From: Pictodentalium vernedei
Taxonomy: Eukaryota; Mollusca; Scaphopoda; Dentaliida; Dentaliidae
Length of the DNA: 64,000 nt
Direction: 5' to 3'
Assembly: GCA_031216915.1 (NCBI GenBank)
Contig: CM062297.1
Coordinates: 367,859,704-367,923,703, forward strand
Shown here: piece after piece, positions 34,036-46,063 of the stretch
Layout of the letters: every line of letters begins with the position of its first letter
Position numbering within the stretch: position 1 is the stretch's first letter
Notes under the pieces: generated by a model
Databases searched by the model: none
Seen by the model: the letters and a program-made list of their open reading frames with translations, nothing else
What the model was told of the DNA's origin: nothing
Made by a program: the position numbers and the translations under genes

Positions 34036-34264
34036 CAGTAGCAGGCTATATGGCTAAAAAAAAGTACCCATTTTTAATTATTAATTCATACCTTGTGCAT
34101 GGTTATGTTGGAACAAAAATAAAAATACAAGAAATTTAATATTTATGCGCAATAAAATTTGTCTGGTTTTATTAAGAAACTTACAAAGTACAAATTTTCT
34201 GTCAGTTTTTTCCCACAATTTAGGTTAAAGTATCAAGTACACCAGAATTCTTGGAAATAAATCT

Positions 34265-34401
34265 GTTATCCTTGTGTTTTCCAGGGTGTATGGGAGTTTT
34301 CACCGGGCTGGGAACTCATACTCCCTTTGGCTTCACCTCAGGGTGTATGAGTTCCCAAATCGGTGTAAAATCCCATACACCCTGGAAAACACAAGGATAA
34401 C
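34265..34401. repeat. 137-bp foldback element with long arms
   Basis: Outer arms 'gttatccttgtgttttccag' (34265-34284) and 'ctggaaaacacaaggataac' (34382-34401) are perfect complements, and the pairing continues inward through 'ggtgtatggga' and 'tcccatacacc'. An inner pair 'gggaactcatac'/'gtatgagttccc' forms a second stem, so the whole insert folds almost end to end. Confidence 0.9.
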
Positions 34402-34461
34402 TAATAACATACAGGCTTTTCACAGGTAGTAACATAGGAGAGCATGGTATAAAATCATTAA

Positions 34462-34698
34462 TTTATATATTTATTGATTGGTGTTTAAGGTCACATATTT
34501 TTGCACAATGGCTAATCATGACCACAACATGAGTATCAACTCAAGACTATGGGTGAGCGTTAATAAGCCATGTTGCCCATTTTAGAGAGGGTTTGTACCT
34601 CCCAACCACTGGTGACTGGATCCTAATTTACCAGTAAAACAAAGCCTGTTTACCACAATGAACAGGCACTGCTTCACTTCCCGGGGTTCCCAGAGGGA
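34462..34698 (-). mobile_element. Full-length RP retroposon with 14-bp TSD
   Basis: A perfect 14-bp direct repeat 'tataaaatcattaa' flanks the copy (34448-34461 and 34699-34712). On the minus strand it starts 'cctctgggaaccccgggaag', passes through 'gttttactggtaaattagg' and ends with 'gattagccattgtgcaaaaa', 'tatgtgaccttaaacacca' and an AAATA-type tail. The length (~237 bp) and 5' end match the copy at 11.84 kb, defining a complete unit. Confidence 0.88.
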
Positions 34699-34752
34699 TA
34701 TAAAATCATTAAACAATCATAACAAATAAGATTTGACTACTAGTTATCTTTA

Positions 34753-34965
34753 TTATCTTTTAATTTTTTTCATTATTTTATCAGTGTGCAGTTTAAACCC
34801 TCTGGAAATATTTTTATGTGGAGCAATTTTATGATTTACTGGAACTGGAACTGCAGTTGTACGTTGTTTCTTCATTTTATGGTCTTTAACAGAATCTGTT
34901 ACACTGAGACATGTTCTCTCCTTAGTACCCAGTGAAATCACTTCACTTTGCTCTGAAAAGAGAAA
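34753..34965 (-). CDS. Possible terminal exon of an unknown host gene
   Basis: On the minus strand a pyrimidine-rich tract 'tttatttctcttttcag' (about 34966-34982 complement) resembles a 3' splice site. It leads into an open frame of about 66 codons ending 'KLHTDKIMKKIKR', very basic and unlike the surrounding repeats. A stop codon overlaps an 'aataaa' at about 34746-34751, a possible polyadenylation signal. No domain is recognised and no upstream exon is secure, so this is only a candidate. Confidence 0.28.
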   Translation of the reverse strand, partial: FLFSEQSEVISLGTKERTCLSVTDSVKDHKMKKQRTTAVPVPVNHKIAPHKNISRGFKLHTDKIMKKIKR

Positions 34966-35253
34966 TAAAAGACATGTTATCCCCTTAGTTTACTACAGAT
35001 ATTGACTGGTTAAGTGCTGTATTAATTTTGCTGCATCATTTAACCATTAAAGAACAACATGGATGCAAAATCACATATTTGTCTGAAATACTGTGTTTTG
35101 AAAGTTGTCTGTGTAATATCAACAGCTGAAAACATATATCTGTCATGTTACGAAAAGTGATGAAGTTTCAGGGAAGGGAATCATAAGTTGATGTTTCATA
35201 TGTCTCCCTTTTGTTACCTGTGCCATGACTATCTGAACATATACAGGCAGTCT

Positions 35254-35793
35254 GGATAAAGTAGAGATGGGCAATATACTGACTGCCTGATATCATGGGG
35301 ATACCAAAAAACCAAACCGAACCAACCGATGTCCCGAATTCCCACTAGACTATAACCTGTATATGCTTTGCTTTGCAGTGATTTCCAGTCAATTCTTGGC
35401 TGTCTGTTAAGGCGAATAAAACTTAGACTAGAAATCACACTCCAAGTAATTTGTCTACTGTCAGCAGGACCTCCTAATGATGGCATGTTCGGAGTTCAGA
35501 AAAGTCTGAAATAGGCCTTTAAATGTTAAGATGTGTGTGGAACAAGTCACAAAATTACTGAAGATATTTGTTGGGCTCATTGGCAGTGGCATTCGTGGCA
35601 CTGTGTTAGAATGATACAAGAACAAACTTATTCCTATTTTTCTGCTGTGAATTACCCTTTGGTGCTGTCAGCAAATCTTTGTCAATTTATATACCAAATA
35701 CGGAACTGATACAGCAGTATAACCTGTAAAAATAGTGAAACCCAAACCGATACAAAACCCCAAATTCCAATACTGCCCATCTTTAGGGTAAAA
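35254..35793. mobile_element. hAT-type non-autonomous element, diverged copy
   Basis: Its ends 'tagagatgggca' (35262-35273) and 'tgcccatcttta' (35774-35785) match those of the element at 185-1009. Flanking octamers 'ggataaag' and 'gggtaaaa' agree at 6 of 8 positions, consistent with an old 8-bp duplication. The 524-bp interior has no transposase. Confidence 0.7.
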
Positions 35794-35954
35794 CAGGCCT
35801 TGGGAAAACCACTGGCAATGTCATGCACAAAATTAGATTTTGCATGTAGTTTCACATCAACCAATCATCAGACAGACACGTGGGTTTCTTAGAAGGTAAC
35901 TTAGTTAAAATTTTAAACCTTGGTATCTTTAGTTTTGCCCTTTTCATAAAAGGA

Positions 35955-36175
35955 GATAAAACTATACATGCAGGGTTAGCATTGGTTGAAGACAGGTGCA
36001 CCATCGACGTGCATAACGCCTTAGTACACAACGTCACCGTGCCCCCCCATGTGGGCAATGGGGGTGAAGTGTCTTGCCCAAGGACACAATGCGGTTGCCA
36101 CAGGTGGGATTCGAATCAAGGACCTCTCGGCCTGCAGCCTGCACCTCTACCAACTGAGCCACTGCACCCCCATAT
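35955..36175 (-). mobile_element. SINE copy with well-preserved tRNA-like head, 3' truncated
   Basis: On the minus strand the head reads like a tRNA gene: A box 'tggctcagttggtagag' (about 36165-36149) and B box 'gattcgaatcc' (about 36119-36109). The conserved block 'tgtccttgggcaagacactt' lies at about 36093-36074. The body continues to 'caaccaatgctaaccctgca', then stops without an AT-rich tail. It abuts the satellite-cored element at 36178. Confidence 0.85.
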
Positions 36176-36177
36176 TG

Positions 36178-37444
36178 AACTAAGTAATAATTCGGGCTCC
36201 CAAATATGAACCCAGGGACATGGCTTGAACAAACTTGAATCTCACCTCCAGTGGGATGATATATACCAAATATCAAAAAATTCTGCCTGGTGGATGTGAA
36301 GAAGAAGATTTTTGAAGAATATTCCTCATATTGAACTAAGTTATTATTTGGGCTCTCTACCCAGGGACTTGGCTTCCACAAATTTGAATTTCAATGCCCT
36401 AAGGATGCTGCATACCAAGTATCAAAACACTATGGCTGCTGGATCTGAAGAAGAAGATTTTTAAAGAAAAATTCTTCATATTGAAGGAAGTTATAATTCG
36501 GGCTCCCACAGGGAGGCCAAATATGAACCCAGGGTCTTGGCTTCAACAAACTTGAATCTCACCCCCTAAGGATCCTGCATACCAAATATCAAAACATTCT
36601 GACTGCTGGATCTGAAAATGAAGATTTTTAAAGAAAATTCCCCTTTTTGAACTAAGTTACAATTCGAGCTCCCACAGTGAGCCCAAACATGAACCTAGGG
36701 ACATAGCTTGAACAAACTTGAATCTCACGGCCTTAAGGATGCCGCATATCAAATATCTAAACATTCCGACTGCTGGATATGAAGAAGAAGATTTTTAAAG
36801 AAAATTCCACATTTTGAACTAAGTTATAATTCGGGCTCCCACAGTGAGCCCAAATACGAACCCAGGGATTTGGCTTGAACAAACTTGAATCTCACCCCCC
36901 TAAGCATGCTGCATACCAAACATCAAAAGATTCTGATTGGTAGATCTGAAGAAGAAGATTTTTAAAGAATATTCCTCATAAAGCACTAATTTAACATTTG
37001 GACTCCCATAGAAAGCCCAAATATGGACCCAGAGATTTGATTTCAATAAACGTGTGAGACAATCTTCCAAAGATGTTATATGTGTAATTTGAAAGTCTTT
37101 GGAGAGAAAAGTAGTCTTAAATGTTTTTCCACATTGACCAGTGGTAAAATATGCTGACTGAGCACTTTTTCAAAGTCCTCAAAAAGTACACCATGATAAA
37201 ACCGATAGCAATTTTTTTTTGACCATTCCATTCTGTTGGTCCAAAGGAAGCTTCACACCAAATAAGAATTCTTAGTGCCGTGTAGTTTTTGAGATCTGGG
37301 CATTTTAATTTTTGTCTATTTTCAGCTCCTGCGGTTCCCATGGGGCACCAGGAAAAAAATTTTTGACATAAATTAAGTACTTAAGACCCAATACGCCCTC
37401 CTATCAAATTTGATTCAAATCTGCCTCTCGGTTTGGAAAGTTAA
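36178..37444 (+). mobile_element. Partial satellite-cored 'pearl'-like element
   Basis: About five copies of the 168-bp unit ('cttgaacaaacttgaatctc', 'ctggatctgaagaagaagat') lead into a unique 3' segment from 37120 that matches 50720-51035 ('tgagcactttttcaaagtc', 'agctcctgcggttccca'). The rest of the 3' end is missing because the second DIRS-like element begins at about 37445. Confidence 0.8.
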
Positions 37445-37754
37445 AAAATTTATAGTAATTTATATATTTTTTATACTTACCAATGACCCAGACTTAGCTG
37501 GTGCTAACTCTAAAATATTTAGGGCCAAATGCAAACTTTACCCCCCAATCCCCCAAATTTGCATCTAAAACCAAAAATTACATGTCCTATATGGTCCTCC
37601 ATACTTTTACTCCACTGCGCATGCGCCGTGTCAAGGTGGTCTCGAAACTGCCGCCAAAAGTCATTCTTACAACCAGTGCCTGGTAAGCGTTATGTACGCA
37701 GCGGGGAGGCAAGAGTTCCCAACTCCTGGGAGGGCCATCCCCGTCTGGGTCATT

Positions 37755-37832
37755 GGTAAGTATAAAAAATATATAAATTACTATAAATTTTTTAACATTT
37801 TTATACTGTACCAATGACCCAGACTTAGCTGA
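37755..37832. repeat. Internal complementary region of the second DIRS-like element
   Basis: Contains 'ctgggtcattggtaagtat' followed by 'aatatataaattactataaa', the reverse complement of the left end, then 'atactgtaccaatgaccca', a second, slightly different copy that should derive from the lost right end. Confidence 0.75.
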
Positions 37833-38632
37833 ATAGTAAAAAGGTTGGAGGGCCCAGGACATAAGGAAAATCCAATATTTTTTAAAAGGAAAGCCAATAA
37901 ATACAGGAGTCTAGCGAAACAAGACTCTATATACTCATTTAAAAGTGTACAAAGAATGTATATTAACGCCTGATTAATCACGTGATATATACAGATACTT
38001 CACACCAATCAACACTTAAAAAATATTACACAGATGAGTAAACATAGGCTTTACCCTTTAAAAACATCTCTGAACCGACTTGGAATTACTGACTCCAAGG
38101 GAGGTATTCCCTTGCTTTACACTATAAAGCAGGTGACCCAAGGGAACACCCCCCGCCACCCTTCCCCTTGCCCTGGATCAAATACTCCAGAGCAAAGAGG
38201 GCAGCAGGACAGAGTCACTGCTGGAACCGAAAGCCATATTTCTGAGTAAAAAATAACGGACCTAAACAATGTAGATCTGCAGAAAGGACTCAATATTCTC
38301 AGATACAAAATCGTGAAAATGGAGGGCTAAGACCAATATGCAGCCCTAATTAGATCTGTAATATCAACATAATTAGCTTAAGCCTATGATGTAGAAGAAC
38401 TCTTACTTCATGAGCTTAAAACTAACACACAGACTGCTGAATGAAGATATAATCATTAGCAGAACTGATTGTAGATTGAATCCATCTGACCATAGAATGG
38501 ACCGAAATGTGGAGGAAGCTTCCACGGCATGTCCCACAACAGACACGTAAGTAAATTAATCCTCAGTCTTTGTGGATCTAGAGAAGCTAGCAACAGAATT
38601 TGCATTGAAATAATTACATTGAGCAATATCTG

Positions 38633-40240
38633 TTAAATCAACGGCACTGGAAGATACGTATATCTTATTATTCCATTCACAAGATTGATAGAGCGTTTAC
38701 TACAAACGCTCGAAGATCCAAACATTTTGACACGTACATCTGCAACTAATTGTTGAGATGCGTCGCGAAAAAGTCGATCATTGGCCGCTCTTCTTGATAG
38801 CAATCTGATTGAATACTGGTTTGTTGAAAGTCCATTCTGGTGGCAACAAACGGCCCCTCCGTGAAGGGAGTCCGCTAATACATTCAGACGACCCGGAATA
38901 TGACAGACCAATAGAAGAACTTGATGTTCTAGTACCAACCAAAGATTCCTTCCGCTAACATGAATAACAGGATGGAATGAGTGCCTTCATAATTCCGAAA
39001 ATACGCTAATACCGTCGAGTTGTCGGACAGAATTAGCATATGACGTAGTGCAAGCCAAAATGACATCATTCTTGATGTTTGTGTGCTTGATAAGGAACTA
39101 CGGAAACAAAGACCCTGGCACTTCAAATCTGTTGGGTTTAATGAAACTACCCAAAGTGTTTGACTGACATCCGTCAAAACTGTAAAACTCAGATGCGGCA
39201 ATTGCAGTGGAACTTTTTGAGTTAAGCACTGAAAACTTGCCCAAGTCTGAATCTCTTATTCACTTGATTTGACAAGAAGATGTCCCGTATCAAGCGAAAT
39301 AATATTCACCCTCCAATTCCGAATTAAAAGACATTTGGAGAGGACAAATACGTAACCGCCCCATTGGAATAAAATCACGGCAGTTCCGCACAACGTATCA
39401 GTCACATCTCTCGCTGAGACCTTGTCTGAGCGAAGACAATAGCAAGTACAAAACTGATTAATTTTGCTCTGGTTAACAGCAGACGAACGAGAATGTTACG
39501 TGTCTCGAAGCTCATCCCCCGGTGGGTAAATGACTTGGACGAAACCAGATCCGACTCCTCCTCATTTACTTATGAAACCAAGACGTCGGATCAATAGAAG
39601 CAGAATCTGCACATCGTTCTGCATTCTGGTTAACGGCAGACAAACGAGAATGTTATGCGTCTCGAAGCTCATCCCCCGGTGGGTAAATGACTTGGACGCA
39701 ACCAGATCCGACTTCTCCTTGTTTACTTATGAAACCGAGACGTCGGAGCAATAGAAGCAGAATCTGCACATCGTTCTGAAGCGTTAACTCGTTGTGAAGA
39801 ATGTCGTCCAGGTAGGCAGACGTTACCGCAGACGAATGAGCTCGGAAATGAGTCATTAGATTCAGACCGAAACACATTGGTCGGTGCTGAAACACAATTC
39901 CTATGATAAAGAAGCAAAGATAATTTCTGAACGCCTGATGTGCCCTGACGTGAAAGTAAGCAACTAGAAATCTATGCATGTAGCATGTAGTCGTACACCC
40001 GAATACTCGCTCTGACCGATCGGATTGACTCCATAGAGAAACTTGGAGCCACGATCAGCTTGTTATCCAGCTCAGAATATGAGTGGACGGAACGAGCCGT
40101 CTGGTTTTGGAACCAGAAAAGGATGGTTGTAGAAGCCTGGAAATTCCTGGATTTCTACGATCTCTATCGCGATCATTCCAGAAGAGACTGGACTTCTGAT
40201 GGAAGCGAGCATCTATCGTACTGACTGACGGAAGCTGAGT
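38633..40240 (-). pseudogene. DIRS-like RT and RNase H remnants
   Basis: The RT palm is recognisable at 39979-39653: 'MCFGLNLMTHF' and the catalytic 'TSAYLDDIL' near 39830-39800. RNase H remnants lie at 39201-38633, with 'LILSDNSTVLAYFRNYEGT' (about 39035-38980) and 'CHIPGRLNVLADSL' (about 38910-38868). Many stops and frameshifts separate them. A 158-bp tandem duplication (39473-39785) sits just downstream of the RT active site. No recombinase could be recognised in 37.85-38.6 kb. Confidence 0.75.
39473..39786. repeat. ~157-bp tandem duplication inside RT remnant
   Basis: The segment from 'ggttaacagcagacgaacga' (39472) recurs from 'ggttaacggcagacaaacga' (39629), ending both times near 'atctgcacatcgttctg'. 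The copies differ by scattered substitutions, so the duplication is old. Confidence 0.88.
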
Positions 40241-40257
40241 CTAACTTGGACTCCGAG

Positions 40258-41810
40258 TTAACAGAGGATTTCGTTTGAGGAACAATTTAATCCTTCCGAA
40301 ATCACCCCCTGAATCCAAGGTATGTCCGTAATCAAATCCCAAATCATTGAGAAACTCGACAGTCTTCCGCTCACTAGTACACGATAGAGATTAAAACCAT
40401 TACCTCCTGGTCCTCCGAGGCTTGCGGAAGGAGAAGCCATGTCCTCCACTGCCCGCACCTCGCCTTGTCGACCTAAGGGCGTCTGACCGGATGTCTCGGT
40501 CAAAATTACGGCCCCTATCTGAGTCGCTACCCTGACAGTCTCTAGAATAACACCTAGAGGATGCATAGGAACCTCTATAGGAACTTCCCTTGGACGTATT
40601 CATCCCAGAAGTGCCTGTCCTACCCTTCTCTGCTGAATCCGACTATATGGAAGCAAATTTTAATAGCAGAGAGTCTAAAGCTTTCTTAGTTAACTGATCA
40701 TAAACTGCAGAAGCTTGTCGTCGAAGAAAAATCTCCGGAGACCGGAGCGACACTGAGAGAGTTTTTCACCTTGCTATCTACACGCGTGAATGTAGCCAGG
40801 GCCGCGTCACGTCTAACCAACTCCATATTGCCACTAAAGGACGGAGTTTTACGTGAGGCCCTTGAAAGAACTCTTAAGGATATTATCATCCTAGAATTCT
40901 TTTCCCTTTGAGACGTAATGATAACGTTCTGGTAAGGTGATCTGCGTACGATGATGCGTCTAAGCTGTCCCTGCTAGACGATATTGTTATTTCCATCATC
41001 GTGGTTGGAAATGACATAGACGACAGTAAAACAATACTAGATCCTGACCTGGTCGTCTAGATGCAGAGAACTCTCAGAATGCTCTGTCCTGCCGTTTCAA
41101 AATATTCAATAAAATGATGAAAGGCAGATGTAGAGCATATTGCCGATAAGAAACCTGACCTGCCCATTTAGGTAGCAAGTTATATAAATATACCGTCATT
41201 CAACAGATCAAATGTCCGTGAAACATATCTGGACTATGTCGGAAACTGAGGGATGATTAACTGGTTGAGTGCTAGAAGCCACTATCAGGGCTTACAAAAA
41301 AAATGAGGGTACCAGGGCAAAAGCCAATGTTTATCTTGCTCATGTTTCATATTCCTTCAAACCCAAATAACATTTTGTTTATACAAATTTGTTCTATTAC
41401 AAATTACTGGAGAGTGCCAGTAGGCACTCTCCAATAATTTGTAATAGAACAAATTTTGAATAACAAATTCCGACCACCAAAAATAATTTAGCCCTCAACC
41501 AGTTAAGAATTCTATATCCAGTGGCACTATCCATTTCTTATCCGGCAACGCAGCATTTTGGTCCGGAGGAACAACGTCCGATGATAATGCCGGATGCACT
41601 CTACGGCAATCATGTTGTTCCGAAAAGGGAAAATACAAATCATCCATATCCCTTTCACCATCCTGTCGGACCACTTGAAATTCTTGGTCATCCGTGCCTG
41701 AAGCTGCAGCGGAATGTACCAACCCAGCATCGTCGGATAATTCATGATCTGACATAGTTACTGTCGGTTGCTGGGATGCTGCAATAATTTGTGCTATCTG
41801 CGATAGCATA
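40258..41810 (-). pseudogene. DIRS-like gag remnants
   Basis: Frames at 41809-41495, 40889-40698 and 40603-40400 look like pieces of one Gag: an acidic N-terminal segment ('MSDHELSDDAGLVHSAAASG'), a middle 'MELVRRDAALATFTRVDSK' segment resembling the first DIRS Gag ('LVRRDAVLDTG'), and a Ser/Arg/Gly-rich C-terminal part. Assignment is by position, composition and this short similarity. Confidence 0.55.
41384..41458. repeat. 75-bp palindrome, relative of the one at 1153
   Basis: Arms 'gttctattacaaatta' and 'taatttgtaatagaac' with inner 'ggagagtgcc' and 'ggcactctcc' leave a 4-bp loop. The 'ttacaa.tta.tggagagtg' core is shared with 1153-1204. It lies between Gag remnants of the second DIRS-like element. 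Confidence 0.85.
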
Positions 41811-41849
41811 TCTGCAACAGAGGCCTGTGGAGCTGCGGTCTTATAGGAT

Positions 41850-43160
41850 ATAGCCGCTGGAAGCTCCTTGGACGTTCACTCCTGCATACCTCTAATATGC
41901 AAACGTCCGGAGAATGAAGGCCTCGTATCCTTGGCTACCGGATGGTGTGACCTGGTCGCCATAGAATCCCTGATCGGCAATGTTAGTTGAATATCACAGG
42001 TCACATAGCCAAGGTGCGGTCGCGTGTGCTGCCATGAGGATGAGAAAGCCGAAAGAGCAGTCTCTCCGGACTGTCTATATAACGGAGCGTCCCAAGCGGT
42101 AGACGTATACTCCGACTGAGGAACGTTTTGTACCACAACATCTGAGCCCAGATGTTGTAATACGAGAGAGGGACCTCTCTCGCTCGCAGCCCGGATGGAC
42201 CTGGACTAGCTAGGAACCGGACTAATAGGCTTCCTCTGTACCATCCTCGTATCCGTCGTCACTGGGTGTGCACATTGTATTTTATAGTGCTCGCATCACC
42301 CAAATCTCCTTCCTGGGCCGCAACAGACAAACCCGGGTGCTGAGCCATTCGGTGAATGGTCGCGACACCGGGCAAGCTAGCAGACGCCGACGCCATCTAT
42401 CGTACTAGGGAACTGACGTATCTACATGAGCTCTTTTGCCGCTAACTCTTCATCTGACTGTGACAATGGAAGCACACTTTACGAAGACATCACGGTAACA
42501 ATAATTAGTTCATGTTACCCTATGAGACCTGTGGAGCAGCGGGCCTACGTGAAATATCCGCTGGAAGCTTCCGGGACGTTCATTCCAGCATTTATATAAT
42601 ATGCGAACATCCCAACTGGAAAGGTCTCGTACCCTTGGCTAGCAGATGGAGTGACCTGGTCGACGTGTATTCCTTGGTCGGCGAAGCAAGAGCACCAGAG
42701 ACGTTCAATCCTGCATTATATAATATGCGAACGTCCCCTGGAAATCTGTGGTCACATAGCCAAGGTGCGGTCGTGTGTGTTGACGAGGATGAGGAAGCCA
42801 ATATAACAGCCGCGTCGGACTGTCATGCGATGGAGCGTCCCGAACAGGAGTGGACGTAAGCTCCGACTAAGCGAACAACATACAACAACATCGCAGCGCA
42901 GATGTTGATGCAAGAGAGAGGGGGCCTCTCTCGCTCGCGATCTGGGGGACCTGGACGAGCTAGCTATCGGACTGACCAGCTTCCTCCGTACTATCCTTGG
43001 ATCCGTTGTTGCTGGGTGTGCACATCTTAAGTTTTATAGTGCTTGCATCACCCAATCTGCTTCCCTGGACTGCAACAGACTAACCCGGGTGCTGTACCAT
43101 TCTTATTTCTTGGTGAATGGACGCGACACCGGGCGGACTAGCAGGCAACAATGCCTTCAA
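41850..43160. repeat. ~700-750-bp tandem duplication in the DIRS-like 5' region
   Basis: Landmarks recur in order: 'gctggaagctccttggacgt' (41858) and 'gctggaagcttccgggacgt' (42560); 'gatgttgtaatacgagagag' (42151) and 'gatgttgatgcaagagagag' (42901); 'gcgacaccgggcaagctagc' (42361) and 'gcgacaccgggcggactagc' (43122). A short third copy of the first landmark lies near 42700. Confidence 0.8.
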
Positions 43161-44044
43161 TAGAACTAGCTAACTCCCAGCAATTGTCGTAATACCTTGA
43201 GCACTTCCCGCTAGCCCTAATATTGCAACGACGGAGACACAGTTATTGAAGACATCACAGAAACATCACTCTGAGTTCTGAAAAAGAAACTGATAATATA
43301 TAGTGACCCCACAGAGAGAGGACCGTAATGGACCTCTCACCGCAACAAAATACCATGACACACGTCTCCAACATTGTCATATCAATCAACACACACAGAA
43401 CAAGAATTAATGCTACTACAATGACTATAAGAAACACAATGAACTTGTGAATTAGATGAAGATATCCTCGCATTACGACTGAAGAATATTTTTTCAACCA
43501 GAAAAAATATACACCGTCATATTATTCGCACTAACTCTTGAAATAAATATACATAATATATTATAATTCATTACAACATTTCAAAAGAAAATAATTTTCA
43601 GAAAAAAATTTTTTGAAAAAATTTTCAGAAGAGCCCAAGTTCCCAATGGGAACCCTGAGCCCCAAAAAGCCTAAGTGTGGACAAAAAATTTAATCATTTA
43701 GAAAAAATTAATGTAACACTTACGGACAATATTAATGTATCTTGCTATAAACTAAATTAAGCAGAAGACAAGTAATCGTTGTCAGAAGTAACAGTTGTCA
43801 ACATAAACAAAAGTGTCAACAACCCGGAAACATGACTCCAGGCACTAAAACCATCATGGTCCGAAATCAGTTACCAATTTAAACACTATCTGATGCAAAA
43901 CAGAGGCTTCCAGAGAAGAAACTGTAGAACATCAGATGGTAGATGTAGACCAAAACGCCTAAACACCCCTAGGGTGAGGACGTAAACATGGGGAAAAAAC
44001 AGAAAAAAATTCTGTTTCCAAGCCAAAACTCCCAAGAAATTTAG
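43161..44044. other. Unassigned sequence
   Basis: AT-rich sequence between the DIRS-like element and the next array. Around 43630-43670, 'cccaatgggaaccctgagcc' resembles, in reverse orientation, the 3' segment of the satellite-cored elements. No gene supported. Confidence 0.3.
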
Positions 44045-46063
44045 TAACAAGAGGCCCCAGGGGGCCTGAGGGCGCTCACCTGACATGGTAGTCTAAATAT
44101 CAAACCAGGGACTTGACTTGAATAAGCTGCATATGCCCCTCCTAAGAAAAGCATATACCAACTAGATGAAGCGATTGTGCCCACACAATATACAGGATTT
44201 TCCTTCTATTATCAGTTCCTGCACTTTTACGTCCCAAAATTGAGATAAACGCATAAAAAACAGATTTTTTAACCAAACAAAATACTTTCAGCCTAAATTT
44301 TTTTCTTCTTTTTAAAACGCATAAAAAACAATAAAACTAATTTCCGGATTTTGGTCCCACCCGGACCCCAAATTTTCAGGGGAAAAAAAAATTTTGTCTT
44401 AAAATTGACAGAAATGCATAAAAAACACAAAAAAAAATTTCAGGATTTTGGTCCAAAATTTTCCAAGTCCCACCTGAACCCCAGATTTTCAGGGGCAAAA
44501 AAAAAAAAAAAAAATGTTTGTCTTAAAATTGACCAAAATGCATAAAAAACAAAAAAAAAAATTTGGGGGGATTTTGGTCCACAATTTTCCAAGTCCCACC
44601 CGGACCCCAAATTTTCAGGGGAAAAAAAAAAAAAAAAAATTTTTTTTGTCTTAAAATTGACAGAAATGCATAAAAAACACAAAAAAAAATTTCAGGATTT
44701 TGGTCCAAAATTTTCCAAGTCCCACCCGAACCCCAAATTTTCAGGGGGAAAAAAAAAAAAAAAATTTTGTCTTAAAATTGACCAAAAGGCATAAAAAACC
44801 AAAAAAAAAATTTTTTTCGGATTTTGGTCCAAAATTTTCTAAGTCCCACCCGGACCCCAAATTTTCAGGGGAAAAAAAATTTTGGGTCTTAAAATTGAGA
44901 GAAATGCATGAAAAACAAAAAAAAAAAAATTTCAGGATTTTGGTCCAAAATTTTTTAAGTCCCACCCGGACCCACCCAGATCCCAAATTTTCAGGGGAAG
45001 AACAATTTTTTTTGTCTTAAAATTGACAAAAACGCATAAAAAAAAAAAAAAAAGTTTTAGATTTTGGTCCAAAATTTTCCAAGTCCCACCCGGACCCCAA
45101 ATTTTCAGGGGGAAAAAAAAAAAAAAATTTTTTGTCTTAAAATTGACAGAAATGCATAAAAAACACAAAAAAAAAATTTCAGGATTTTGGTCCAAAATTT
45201 TCCAAGACCCACCCGAACCCCAAATTTTCAGAGAAAAAAAAAAAAAAATTTTGTCTTAAAATTGACCAAAACGCATAAAAAACAAAAAAAAATTTTTTTT
45301 TCGGATTTTGGTCCAAAATTTTCTAAGTCCCACCCGGAGCCCAAATTTTCAGGGGAAAAAAAATAAAATTTTTGGGTCTTAAAATTGAGAGAAATGCATA
45401 AAAAACAAAAAAAAAAATTTTCAGGATTTTGGTCCAAAATTTTCTAAGTCCCACCCAGACCCACCCAGATCCCAAATTTTCAGGGGAAGAAAAAATTTTT
45501 TTTGTCTTAAAATTGACAAAAACGCATAAAAAAAAAAAAAAAAAGTTTTGGATTTTGGTCCAAAATTTTCCAAGTCCCACCCGGACCCCAAATTTTCAGG
45601 GGAAAAAAAAAAAAAAAAATTTTTTGTCTTAAAATTGACAGAAATGCATAAAAAACACAAAAAAAAATTTCAGGATTTTGGTCCAAAATTTTCCAAGTCC
45701 CACCTGAACCCCAAATTTTCAGGGGAAAAAAAAAAAAAATTTTTGTCTTAAAATTGACCAAAACGCATAAAAAACAAAAAAAAATTTTTTTTCGGATTTT
45801 GGTCCCAAATTTTCTAAGTCCCACCCGGACCCCAAATTTTCAGGGGAAAAAAAAAAAAAAAATTTTTGGTCTTAAAATTGAGAGAAATGCATAAAAAACA
45901 AAAAAAAAAAATGTCAGGATTTTGGTCCAAAATTTTCTAAGTCCAACCCGGACCCACCCAGATCCCAAATTTTCAGGGGAAAAAAATTTTTTTTTTTGTC
46001 TTAAAATTGACCAAAACGCATAAAAAACAACAAAAAAAAATTTCCGGATTTTGGTCCAAAATT
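44045..46063 (+). repeat. A-rich tandem array (~121 bp, 15 units) with a pearl-like 5' end
   Basis: The left end 'caagaggccccagggggcct' with 'gagggcgctcacctgacatg' (44048-44087) is the start seen in the satellite-cored element at 48.05 kb. From about 44270 the core is different: units of ~121 bp carrying 'ggattttggtccaaaatttt', 'cccacccggaccccaaattt' and 'cttaaaattga'. Units alternate in a four-unit higher-order pattern. The 3' end of the element is missing; the array stops against Polinton-derived sequence at about 46064. The many Phe/Lys-rich ORFs here are by-products of the repeat. Confidence 0.88.

Larger units (their letters stand above)
37445..43560 (-). mobile_element. Second DIRS-like element, strongly decayed
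   Basis: The left end (37445-37500) contains 'accaatgacccagacttagc'. At 37755-37832 this sequence returns first as reverse complement and then again as 'accaatgacccagacttagc', joined at 'aattttttaac', which is the pattern of an internal complementary region. Minus-strand remnants of RT, RNase H and Gag follow in DIRS order. I could not find the right inverted terminal repeat near 43.5 kb, so that end is deleted or too diverged. Confidence 0.75.

Noticed and set aside
44351-45824. Many Phe/Lys-rich ORFs on both strands
   Set aside because: They are translations of the A-rich 121-bp tandem units and recur with the repeat.
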